A stretch of 23,470 bases of DNA from an uncultured Candidatus Saccharibacteria bacterium (GTDB lineage Bacteria > Patescibacteriota > Saccharimonadia > Saccharimonadales > UBA4665), in contig CAILQE010000035.1 of assembly GCA_903836325.1 (NCBI GenBank), positions 1 to 23,470 on the forward strand. Direction: 5' to 3'. The notes beneath the pieces are model-generated. The model did not search any database. It worked only from the letters and a program-made list of their open reading frames with translations, and had not been told where the DNA came from. A program made the translations under genes and the position numbers. Below are positions 1 through 7,036 of the stretch, in pieces. The stretch's first letter is position 1; every line of letters starts with the position of its first letter.

Positions 1-262
1 ATTCTACTATATAACGTTGATAAGCTTCTAAGATCTCTGCGTTTATTAATTTTCTAGTTTTTTCAGCATTATTCATATAGTCATGTTGCAAATTGAAATA
101 CATCCTAGATTCATTTCTATAGCCGAAATTCCTCAATGCTATTTGGCCGTATTCTTTAGCTCTGTGAGTATATTCTAAATATTTTTCTTCCAAATCCTTA
201 ATTTCATAAGCTATGTATTCTGCTTCATATGGTGAGTAAACTCTCTCGTTATGATTGTCCAT
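1..262 (-). CDS. Partial hypothetical protein (3' end cut by window edge)
   Basis: An open frame begins with ATG at 262 and runs off the left edge, giving 87 codons without a stop. The product begins MDNHNERVYSPYEAEYIAYE and is rich in Tyr, Glu, Lys and Asn. It looks alpha-helical and soluble, with no signal peptide or membrane segment. I do not recognise a family. The start is supported by an AAGGAA Shine-Dalgarno-like sequence (minus strand, 271-276) that directly abuts the stop codon of the upstream regulator gene, 14 nt from its end. It is therefore probably the second gene of an operon with that regulator and translated from its own ribosome site. Confidence 0.7.
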   Translation of the reverse strand, partial: MDNHNERVYSPYEAEYIAYEIKDLEEKYLEYTHRAKEYGQIALRNFGYRNESRMYFNLQHDYMNNAEKTRKLINAEILEAYQRYIVE

Positions 263-270
263 GATATTAT

Positions 271-276
271 TTCCTT
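271..276 (-). promoter_or_regulatory. Ribosome binding site for the left-edge gene
   Basis: AAGGAA on the minus strand lies 8 nt before the ATG at 262 and directly follows the TAA (277-279) of the preceding gene. It is one of only three clear purine-rich ribosome sites I see in the window, which fits an internal operon gene that cannot be leaderless. Confidence 0.55.
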
Positions 277-1323
277 TTAGGCTTCAGGGTCGTTTAACGC
301 ATATGTAGCTTTTGCTACGCGTTTAAATTGAGTTTTGCCCTGTAGATTTAGCAATATAGTAGTTTCTTTAACGAATCTGCTCTTAAGTACTCTTTTAACG
401 ATCTCATCTCTATGTAGAGGTTCTGATGCTTCTCTAAGTACTTCTCTGATGATATCTGCAACTGTACCTTGTTTATATCCCCATTCTTTAAGAGCGTATA
501 TTCCCCGTCCAATTAGTACGAATCGGTTGTCTTTAATAAGTTCGTTGTGGATCGCTTGAGTTGTGACATTTTTTCTTCTAAATTCACTATCTTTAATAGC
601 GGCAGATATTTCGTTGAAATGCATGTGAGCTCCGTTTTCTTTGAGCACAACGTATATTTTATCTCGAATGTTCTTAGGATTAACCGTAGGCCATTTTACA
701 AGGCCCCATACGCCGTTTAGGAAAGCTAACTTCTTAGATACTGATGCTAGTGCTTCAGTGAGCTCTAGAGGCTTTATATTTGCCTTTTCTGATATATCTT
801 TAGCGCTTTTAGGTTCTTTAAAGTTCTTAATAGTTTCCACTATCTTGGTTACCTCAGTTTTTACTTTAGAAATGGATAATTCTTTCTTCGAAGCAACGGA
901 AGCATGATAATCATCATCGTCATCAAGTAGTTCTAATTTTGAGCTTAGTAGAGAAAGGAAGGCCACTCTTGACTGCTCTACCTTATCTAAACTACCTACT
1001 AATGCATTTGTAAGCGTACTGACTCTAGAAATGTTTCCTTTGGAGCTAATTATGGCTAGGGATGCTTCTTCAAATTTATCCAATCCAGCAATGTTCCCCT
1101 TCTCTGCCGCAGCTATAAGGCTACCTAACACTGCTTTTTCTAGCTGTCTTACTCTTTCCCTAGTTATTCCTAAGGTTTCTCCAATTTGTTCGAGGGTTTC
1201 TCTTCGTTCATATAGCCCAAATCTTTTAGAAATGATTTCAATTTCTCGTTCTTTTTTAACAGTCTTTAATACATCTCTAACTATATTTTCTAGTGGTAAT
1301 TTGTTGTCTTGAGATTTATTCAT
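277..1323 (-). CDS. Sigma-70 region 4 / HARE-HTH-like winged-helix DNA-binding protein
   Basis: Probable transcription regulator, 348 residues from the ATG at 1323. Residues about 35-65 form a sigma-70 region 4 helix-turn-helix (RFGLYERRETLEQIGETLG followed by ITRERVRQLEKAVLG), the part that reads the -35 box. No region 2 or 3 is present, so this is not a complete sigma factor. After an acidic linker with five consecutive Asp come three stretches resembling winged helices of the HARE-HTH/RpoE-delta type, at about 150-212, 219-282 and 287-346. An upstream TTG at 1332 would add three residues, but the promoter at 1344-1371 puts the transcript start only about 4-5 nt from it, so ATG is preferred. 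The gene probably acts on RNA polymerase or on promoters; targets are unknown. Confidence 0.8.
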   Translation of the reverse strand: MNKSQDNKLPLENIVRDVLKTVKKEREIEIISKRFGLYERRETLEQIGETLGITRERVRQLEKAVLGSLIAAAEKGNIAGLDKFEEASLAIISSKGNISRVSTLTNALVGSLDKVEQSRVAFLSLLSSKLELLDDDDDYHASVASKKELSISKVKTEVTKIVETIKNFKEPKSAKDISEKANIKPLELTEALASVSKKLAFLNGVWGLVKWPTVNPKNIRDKIYVVLKENGAHMHFNEISAAIKDSEFRRKNVTTQAIHNELIKDNRFVLIGRGIYALKEWGYKQGTVADIIREVLREASEPLHRDEIVKRVLKSRFVKETTILLNLQGKTQFKRVAKATYALNDPEA

Positions 1324-1343
1324 AAGTTTCAAATATTTAAGTT

Positions 1344-1371
1344 ATTATATAATAATTGTATATTTCGTCAA
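1344..1371 (-). promoter_or_regulatory. Sigma-70-type promoter of the region-4/winged-helix gene
   Basis: Minus strand: TTGACG (1366-1371), 16 bp spacer, TATAAT (1344-1349). This matches 11 of 12 consensus bases. The predicted start is near 1337, giving a leader of about 13 nt before ATG 1323, with no Shine-Dalgarno sequence in it. Confidence 0.7.
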
Positions 1372-1484
1372 TATTATTAACTAGTAGTTATATTGTAGCA
1401 CATTAATGACTTGTATACATAGATTATGGTATAGAAAGCTATATTTTAATCTAATTTACTCTTTAACCATTAAGTTGTAATATT

Positions 1485-3767
1485 TTATTTTTTTCGTCTT
1501 TTGAATTTCTTCTTTACTGGCGCTTTTTCTAGAATTTCTTTTGCTTCTGCTTCTGTAATTTTCTTAGGATCTTGGCTTTTATCTATACGGGCATTCTTTT
1601 TCCCATCTGTAATATAAGGACCAAATGGACCATTAAGAATTTTTATGCCACTTTTGAATATCTGTATATTCTTTTCTTTGTCTTTAGCTTCTTTTTCAGC
1701 TATTTTTTCTAAGGCTTCTTCCAAAGTTATTTTATGTGGATCTAGAGGTTTAATGGATATATAAGTTTTACCGATCTGAATGTATGGTCCAAATCTACCG
1801 ATGTTAGCCTTAATGTCTTCATCGTCTTTTGTCTTTCCTAGAGTTCTTGGAAGTTCAAACATAACTAGAGCTTCCTCTAATGTAACGTTATCCATAGTTC
1901 TACCCTCTGGAAGTGGAGCAAAAGTGATTTCTTTATCTTCATCAGCACTGTCACCCATCTGAAGCATTGGTCCGAAACGTCCAAATCTGGCAAATATTGG
2001 TTCTTTGTTTTTGGGGTGATTTCCTATTAATCTAGCTTTGGATACTTCTTGTCTTGATATGCCTTCAGAATCTTTAACTAATTTATGGAAGTCTTTATAG
2101 AAATCTGCGATTGCTTTAGTCCATTTTTCTTTACCGTTTGCCACTAGGTCAAACTGCTGCTCTACTTTAGCCGTAAAATCGTAATCTACTATAGTCGGGA
2201 AATATTTAACTAAGAAATCAGTAGTTAGTTCCGCTACTGGAGTAGGAAGCATCTTATTTGTATCGGCTCCTACGTTTACTGACTCTTCTAATTCTTCTAA
2301 TTTGTCTGACTTTAGTAAGTACGAAGTAGTTTTTGTTAGTTCTCCCTCTAAATCTCCTTTTTCAACATATCCTCTAATCTGTATAACTGAAATTGTCGGT
2401 GCATAAGTACTAGGTCGTCCAATTCCTAATTCTTCTAGTTTTTTAACTAAAGAGGCTTCTGAATATCTTGCTGGAGCCCTAGAAAATATTGTTGAGGCTT
2501 TAGATTCTATTAGTTCTAAAATATCACCTTTGTTCATTGATGGAAGTATAGTGTCTTCTCCTCTACCTGTATAGACGGCCATGAACCCTGGAAATACCAA
2601 TATTTCGCCTTTAGCTAAGAAGATACTTTTACTTTTATCGTTGGCTATAGATACTTCAGTTTTTTCAGTATTAGCTTTAGACATTTGAGAAGATAATGCT
2701 CGTTGCCAGATAAGCTTGTATAGCTTAGTTTGCTGATCATCTTCGCCCGCTGATGTGTCGTTGAAATCTGTTGGCCTAATAGCTTCATGGGCTTCTTGAG
2801 CGGATGAGTTCTTGGTCTGGAATTGTTTTCTTTCGTGATAGTCTTTGCCGTAGTTTTTAATTATGTATTCTTCAGCTGTTTTAAGAGCTAGTTCGGAAAG
2901 ACTAGTACTGTCTGTTCTCATGTAAGTAATTTTTCCACTTTCATATAATCTTTGAGCAACAATCATAGTTTGCTTAACTGAAAAACCAAGTCTTCTTGAT
3001 GCTTCTTGTTGAAGAGTTGAAGTAGTAAAAGGTGCACTAGGACTTTTAAATGAAGGTTTCTTAATAATGTTAGAGATGTTAAATGTAGCGCCAATTAACT
3101 GTTCGAGAGTTTGCTTAGCTAGATCTTGACTCTTAAGTCTTTCGGTAAGTTCAGCATTAAACTGATCATTATCTTTTGAGAATATAGCTGTAACCTTATA
3201 TGTGGCTTCAGATTTGAAATTCTTTATTTCTTTTTCCCTATCTACTACTATTCGAACTGCTACAGACTGTACTCTGCCGGCACTGAGCCCAGCCCTAATC
3301 TTCTTCCATAAAACTGGAGAAAGTTCATATCCAACTAATCTATCTAGCACTCTTCTTGCCTGTTGTGCATCTACAAGGTTTAAATCTATAGTCCTGGGAG
3401 TCTTTATGGCTTGTTCTAAGGCGGTTTTGGTTATTTCGTGGAAAACTATACGATTAGTCTTTTTAGGATCAAGACCGAGCGCCTGTGTAAGGTGCCACGC
3501 TATAGCCTCTCCTTCACGGTCTTCATCGGATGCTAGCCATACAGTTTTATCTTTAGCTGCTTTCTTTAGTTCTGCTACCACCTTCTTCTTGTCAGGTGTT
3601 ACTGCATAAATAGGATTAAAATTATTTTCAATATCTACATTGAGACCTTTTGAGGGTAAATCTCTAATATGTCCGAAGCTACTTTTGATTTCGTAGTCAG
3701 AACCTAAGAACTTACTAATTGTCTTAGCTTTTGCTGGGGACTCAACTATTACAAGATTTTTAGCCAT
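1485..3767 (-). CDS. topA: DNA topoisomerase I (type IA)
   Basis: Relaxes negative supercoils by single-strand breakage through a 5'-phosphotyrosine link. The 760-residue protein starts with a Toprim domain (VIVESPAKA with Glu9; acidic triad Asp81, Asp83, Glu85 in ASDEDREGEAIAWH), followed by the cleavage domain with Tyr282 in ITYMRTDS and the HEAIRPTD motif near residue 328. The C-terminal third (from about 590) carries repeats of the topoisomerase C-terminal type (FGRFGPMLQMG, IGRFGPYIQIG, NGPFGPYITDG) and a Lys-rich tail. There are no Cys4 zinc ribbons; the protein appears to contain no cysteine in that part. No ribosome site precedes the ATG. The stop is followed by about 150 nt of gene-free AT-rich sequence holding the promoter of the next gene. 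Confidence 0.97.
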   Translation of the reverse strand: MAKNLVIVESPAKAKTISKFLGSDYEIKSSFGHIRDLPSKGLNVDIENNFNPIYAVTPDKKKVVAELKKAAKDKTVWLASDEDREGEAIAWHLTQALGLDPKKTNRIVFHEITKTALEQAIKTPRTIDLNLVDAQQARRVLDRLVGYELSPVLWKKIRAGLSAGRVQSVAVRIVVDREKEIKNFKSEATYKVTAIFSKDNDQFNAELTERLKSQDLAKQTLEQLIGATFNISNIIKKPSFKSPSAPFTTSTLQQEASRRLGFSVKQTMIVAQRLYESGKITYMRTDSTSLSELALKTAEEYIIKNYGKDYHERKQFQTKNSSAQEAHEAIRPTDFNDTSAGEDDQQTKLYKLIWQRALSSQMSKANTEKTEVSIANDKSKSIFLAKGEILVFPGFMAVYTGRGEDTILPSMNKGDILELIESKASTIFSRAPARYSEASLVKKLEELGIGRPSTYAPTISVIQIRGYVEKGDLEGELTKTTSYLLKSDKLEELEESVNVGADTNKMLPTPVAELTTDFLVKYFPTIVDYDFTAKVEQQFDLVANGKEKWTKAIADFYKDFHKLVKDSEGISRQEVSKARLIGNHPKNKEPIFARFGRFGPMLQMGDSADEDKEITFAPLPEGRTMDNVTLEEALVMFELPRTLGKTKDDEDIKANIGRFGPYIQIGKTYISIKPLDPHKITLEEALEKIAEKEAKDKEKNIQIFKSGIKILNGPFGPYITDGKKNARIDKSQDPKKITEAEAKEILEKAPVKKKFKRRKK

Positions 3768-3776
3768 AGTATTTAA

Positions 3777-3804
3777 ATTAAACTCATTTTACATTTAAAT
3801 GCAA
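3777..3804 (-). promoter_or_regulatory. Weak candidate promoter of topA
   Basis: Minus strand TTGCAT (3799-3804), 16 bp, TTTAAT (3777-3782). The -10 matches 5 of 6 bases and the -35 only 3 of 6. It would start the transcript within a few nt of the ATG at 3767, giving a leaderless or nearly leaderless mRNA, in keeping with the lack of a Shine-Dalgarno sequence. Confidence 0.35.
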
Positions 3805-3872
3805 GAAATACATAAGAATTAATTATTTCTAAACCGTAGATATTTGACAAATAAAGGAATCATTTAATGGTA

Positions 3873-3901
3873 TTGACATTACATAACAATGTTGCTAAAA
3901 T
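3873..3901 (+). promoter_or_regulatory. Strong sigma-70-type promoter of the structured RNA
   Basis: TTGACA (3873-3878, 6 of 6), 17 bp spacer, TAAAAT (3896-3901, 5 of 6). Transcription is expected to start near 3908. No protein gene lies downstream on this strand: the next plus-strand gene is kilobases away and the next gene, pth, points the other way. The spacer contains TAACAATGTTG (3884-3894), whose exact reverse complement recurs at 3952-3962, a possible regulatory dyad. Confidence 0.75.
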
Positions 3902-3907
3902 AGCAAT

Positions 3908-4266
3908 TCGTGGATCTTATAACTAAGATTCAAGTACATTTACCCCTCTAACAACATTGTTAGATTGTTTTAGAGAGATTAAACCTTAAGTAAGTTGTTA
4001 CCCTCCACTTATTTCTAAAAGTCTCTCTTTACGGATAGACGTTCATCTCTAAAACAAACTAATCCCTTTAACTACAAGCCACAATTTGTAGGTTCCCCAA
4101 TTGAACGAGCCTAAATGGTGAGGATTCTTTTGAATCTTCGACACGAGCATTTTTTATATATGTTTCTCGATGTTTCGTTGGGGTGGGTTGAAGGGCATGA
4201 AGACAACTTTATTGTTGTCTTCTATAAGAGACTCTGGCGGTGCCCACCCCCTCCAGAGTCTCTTTT
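3908..4266 (+). ncRNA. Candidate structured non-coding RNA, about 360 nt, family not recognised
   Basis: This fills the only long gene-free stretch (3768-4269). It has a near-consensus promoter and a terminator hairpin. Complementary segments I can read: 3912-3919 with 3924-3931 (8 bp, tetraloop, one G-U); 3948-3954 with 3957-3963; 3965-3976 with 4046-4057 (12 bp perfect, long range); 3982-3997 region with 4006-4015 (about 8 bp, one G-U); 4072-4077 with 4086-4091; 4122-4127 with 4132-4137 around TTTT; 3925-3933 with 4130-4138 (9 bp perfect, enclosing the middle domain, an alternative to two local hairpins); 4199-4207 with 4214-4222 (9 bp perfect); 4180-4187 with 4243-4250 (8 bp GC-rich, pseudoknot with the terminator loop). 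I found no RNase P signatures (GAGGAAAGTCC, ACAGAA), no tmRNA tRNA-like ends or tag, and no SRP GGAAGCAGC-type apical loop. Its 3' end converges on pth with no spare space. Function unknown. Confidence 0.7.
4226..4266 (+). terminator. Rho-independent-type terminator with C-rich loop
   Basis: AAGAGACTCTGG (4226-4237) pairs perfectly with CCAGAGTCTCTT (4253-4264), 12 bp, followed by a short T run (4263-4266) and TTTAAAA. The 15-nt loop (4238-4252) contains CCCACCCC, complementary to GGGGTGGG at 4180-4187 in the same transcript. The minus strand lacks a T tract after the stem, so it mainly serves the plus-strand RNA. It ends 3 nt before the pth stop codon. Confidence 0.75.
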
Positions 4267-4269
4267 AGT

Positions 4270-4917
4270 TTAAAAGATAAATGTGCGAGTTTCTTCTTTA
4301 AGTAGATTGCTTGAATAGATATGCTCAATTAATAGAGCATTTACTTCTTTATATAGATTATTGAGCTGAGTGTTCTCATTTTCACTAAATTTTTGTAAGA
4401 CAAAATCTGCAGTTTCTATTTGTTTTGGTTCTTTAGGTCCTATACCTATCCTGATTCTTCCATAGTTCTCTGTTCCAAGTTTTTCCGTAATAGATTTAAT
4501 ACCATTATGACCTGCACTGCTTCCACCGCTTCGAATTCTTATTTGACCGAAGTTAATATCCATTTCATCGTGGACGGCTATAATATTAGAATTCTCTATT
4601 TTATAAAAAGATTTTACTTTAGAAACTGCATCACCACTGTTATTCATAAAAGTTGTAGGCTTCATAGCAATAATTCTTTTGTCGCCTAGTTTGCCTATGC
4701 TGATCTGACATTTTAAAGTTCCTTTATTGGACCATTCAGACATTTCTTCGAAATTTTCTACAAAGAAATCTAAGGCTTTAAAACCGATGTTGTGTCTAGT
4801 CTTATCGAACTCATCGCCTACATTCCCTAAACCAATTAATAGAATAGTTTTATTAAGACCAAGGGAGTCTATTTTGTAGTTATTTACGATAGGAGCTCGT
4901 CTTTGAAATAAAGCCAT
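4270..4917 (-). CDS. pth: Peptidyl-tRNA hydrolase
   Basis: Releases tRNA from peptidyl-tRNAs that drop off ribosomes. At 215 residues it is somewhat longer than the usual 190 or so. Expected residues are present: Asn32 in GLGN, catalytic His42 in KTRHNIGF, Asn92 in FMNNSG, Asp117 in VHDEMD and Asn138 in SSAGHNGIKS. Relative to the usual numbering (Asn10, His20) there is an N-terminal extension of about 22 residues (MALFQRRAPIVNNYKIDSLG) with no alternative ATG to remove it. It follows der by 42 nt and is probably the last gene of that run. I see no ribosome site. Confidence 0.95.
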   Translation of the reverse strand: MALFQRRAPIVNNYKIDSLGLNKTILLIGLGNVGDEFDKTRHNIGFKALDFFVENFEEMSEWSNKGTLKCQISIGKLGDKRIIAMKPTTFMNNSGDAVSKVKSFYKIENSNIIAVHDEMDINFGQIRIRSGGSSAGHNGIKSITEKLGTENYGRIRIGIGPKEPKQIETADFVLQKFSENENTQLNNLYKEVNALLIEHIYSSNLLKEETRTFIF

Positions 4918-4959
4918 ATAGATAAGTATCTGTAGTTAAGTAGATATCGTCAAGTTGGC

Positions 4960-6330
4960 TTAATTTTTTCTAGGAGCTTTTGTTGGAGAATTACCGTGCT
5001 TATGACCAACGTGTTTTTCAATAAACCATAATTGAACTGGAGTTCCTTCGTAGCCGAATTCTTCTCTCAGACCTTTTTCAAGGTATCTACGGTAGCTCCA
5101 GTGAAGGAATTTGGTATTTGATCCAAACACCTTGAATGCAGGGATAGGATTGTCCATTTCTTGGGTAATGTAATTTAACTTTGGATATCTATTCTTAAGA
5201 CCAGATGGAACGTGTTTGTGAATCATTTTTTCTAGCCATTTATTAAGATCTCTTGTTGGAAGTTTCTTAGCTCTTTTTTCCATTATTTCTAGAGCAATTT
5301 CGAAAATTTTAGTAACGTTTTGACCAGTTACAGAACTTGTAAATATTAAAGGCGCCCACGGTACGAATTCAAAGTTTCTTGCAATCTGGGCCGCTAGTGT
5401 GTCTCTTAAGAACGGATCTTTTTCTTCTGCCTTATCCCATTTACTTACAACTAACACTAGTCCCTTACCTGCTTCTTTAATAATTCCGGCAAGCTTTTGG
5501 TCTAACTGAACATTCAGTTCATTTACATCCATTACTAAAAGACAAATATCGGATTGCTCAATGGCGCTAATAGATCTAATAACGCTGAAGTGTTCTATGC
5601 CTTTTTCTACCTTACCGGCTCTTCTAATACCTGCAGTATCCATAATTTGGATGTCTGACTGATGGTATTTTACGGTAGTACGGTTGATATCTCTTGTAGT
5701 GCCTGCTCTGTCTGAGACAATAGCTTGCTGTTTCTTTGCTAGAGTGTTGAATAGGTAAGATTTACCTACATTAGGTCGTCCAATTAGAGCAACTCTAATA
5801 GTGTTAGGATCTTCCTCTACATATTTAATAGTAGGGATAATTTGAGATAGTTTATTTAAAAGCTCATCAATTCCCTTCTTTTGATTAACTGAAGTAAAGA
5901 TATAATCTTTAATTCCGAATTTAGTGTGTTGATCAGCTTCACTTAATTTTTTAACTTGATCTATCTTATTGATAACTAAAAAAACAGGTTTCTTGCTTTT
6001 TAGAGCTAAATTAGCTAATTTTCTATCATCATCATTAACTGAAACATTAGCTTCAACCATTAACCAGATTACATCTGCACTTTCTGCAGCCTGATAGATC
6101 TGTTCTTGAATAGTAAATTCAAAGTCGTCTTCTGGATTTTTTACACCAGCAGTATCAACTAACCAAAATTCTTGATCGTTATATTTTGCCTTAGCCATTA
6201 GGCTATCTCTAGTGGTACCAGCTTCTCTAGCAACAATAGCTTCCCTTTTTTCGAGGATAGCATTAAACATAGAAGACTTGCCCACATTGGCTCTTCCTAC
6301 TATTGCGACTATTGGTGTTCTGGCTTTCAT
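4960..6330 (-). CDS. der: Ribosome-associated GTPase Der (EngA)
   Basis: Double-GTPase needed for 50S ribosomal subunit assembly; 456 residues, typical of the family. The first G domain has the P-loop GRANVGKS (12-19), DTAG (59-62) and NKID (121-124). The second has GRPNVGKS (184-191), DTAGIRR (231-237) and SKWDK (296-300), where Ser replaces the usual Asn of NKxD. A KH-like domain follows from about 350, and the tail is basic (HGNSPTKAPRKN). A TAAAAT hexamer (minus strand, 6339-6344) lies 8 bp before the ATG. It could start a leaderless mRNA, but the gene may equally be read through from rluB, which ends 34 nt upstream. Confidence 0.97.
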   Translation of the reverse strand: MKARTPIVAIVGRANVGKSSMFNAILEKREAIVAREAGTTRDSLMAKAKYNDQEFWLVDTAGVKNPEDDFEFTIQEQIYQAAESADVIWLMVEANVSVNDDDRKLANLALKSKKPVFLVINKIDQVKKLSEADQHTKFGIKDYIFTSVNQKKGIDELLNKLSQIIPTIKYVEEDPNTIRVALIGRPNVGKSYLFNTLAKKQQAIVSDRAGTTRDINRTTVKYHQSDIQIMDTAGIRRAGKVEKGIEHFSVIRSISAIEQSDICLLVMDVNELNVQLDQKLAGIIKEAGKGLVLVVSKWDKAEEKDPFLRDTLAAQIARNFEFVPWAPLIFTSSVTGQNVTKIFEIALEIMEKRAKKLPTRDLNKWLEKMIHKHVPSGLKNRYPKLNYITQEMDNPIPAFKVFGSNTKFLHWSYRRYLEKGLREEFGYEGTPVQLWFIEKHVGHKHGNSPTKAPRKN

Positions 6331-6364
6331 TTAAATATATTTTAACATTTTTTAAGGTTTTTCG

Positions 6365-7030
6365 CTAGTTTTCTACCTCTATATATTGACCTTCTTTGAT
6401 ATTTCGCAATGAGTACTCTCCAAATACTGTTCTATGTAGGTCTAATATTTCGTAGCCAAGCGCTGCAAAGGTCCTTCTTATTTGCCTGTTTCTACCTTCG
6501 CTCATTCTTATCTCTAGATGCTTAGAATCTTCAAGTTTTGTAACATGTAGTTTACTTATTCCATCTTCTAGTTTTATTCCGTAATCCGATATCATCTGCT
6601 GATGAATGGGCTCTAAATTTTTATCTAGAGTGACTAAATAAACTTTAATTTTAAGATTTGAAGGATGAGTCAGCTTATTAGCTAGATCTCCGTCATTGGT
6701 TAGAAGTATTAGTCCGCTTGAATCTTTATCCAGTCTTCCTACTGGCTTTAGATTATGATATTTGGGATCTATTAACTTATATATTGTGGGTGTATCATCT
6801 TGAGATATTCTAGTAACCACATAACCTCGAGGTTTGTTTAAGATAATCGTGGTAAAAACTTCAGGCAGTATTTGTATTTGGTTATTCAGTTTAACTTCGT
6901 CTTCAGATTCAACTTGCTGACCTAGTGTGGCGAGCTTGCCATTTACTAATATTTTTTTAGCCTCAATAAGCTTATCTACGCTACGTCTGCTTAGTCCACT
7001 TGATAGAGCCAAGTATTTATTAATTCTCAT
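6365..7030 (-). CDS. RsuA/RluB-family pseudouridine synthase
   Basis: Converts a specific uridine in ribosomal RNA to pseudouridine. The N-terminus is an S4 RNA-binding domain (MRINKYLALSSGLSRRSVDK to about residue 50). The catalytic domain has GRLDKDSSGLILLTNDGDLA with catalytic Asp101, then NRQIRRTFAALGYEILDLHR typical of the RluB/RluE/RluF/RsuA group. At 221 residues it is near the family minimum. Sequence alone does not tell RluB (23S) from RsuA (16S). It starts 6 nt after the response regulator stop, so the two are likely on one transcript, linking signalling genes to ribosome maturation genes. Confidence 0.93.
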   Translation of the reverse strand: MRINKYLALSSGLSRRSVDKLIEAKKILVNGKLATLGQQVESEDEVKLNNQIQILPEVFTTIILNKPRGYVVTRISQDDTPTIYKLIDPKYHNLKPVGRLDKDSSGLILLTNDGDLANKLTHPSNLKIKVYLVTLDKNLEPIHQQMISDYGIKLEDGISKLHVTKLEDSKHLEIRMSEGRNRQIRRTFAALGYEILDLHRTVFGEYSLRNIKEGQYIEVEN

Positions 7031-7036
7031 GACTAA

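Noticed and set aside
3908..4266. Assignment of the RNA as RNase P RNA, tmRNA, SRP RNA or 6S RNA
   Set aside because: None of the core sequence signatures was found by eye on either strand. A covariance search is needed to exclude highly divergent forms.
4197..4268. Short ORF (23 codons, ATG to TAG) inside the structured RNA
   Set aside because: It lies wholly within the two 3' hairpins, whose perfect pairing dictates its sequence, and its only purine-rich lead-in is too close to the ATG and is part of the pseudoknot. I treat it as chance.
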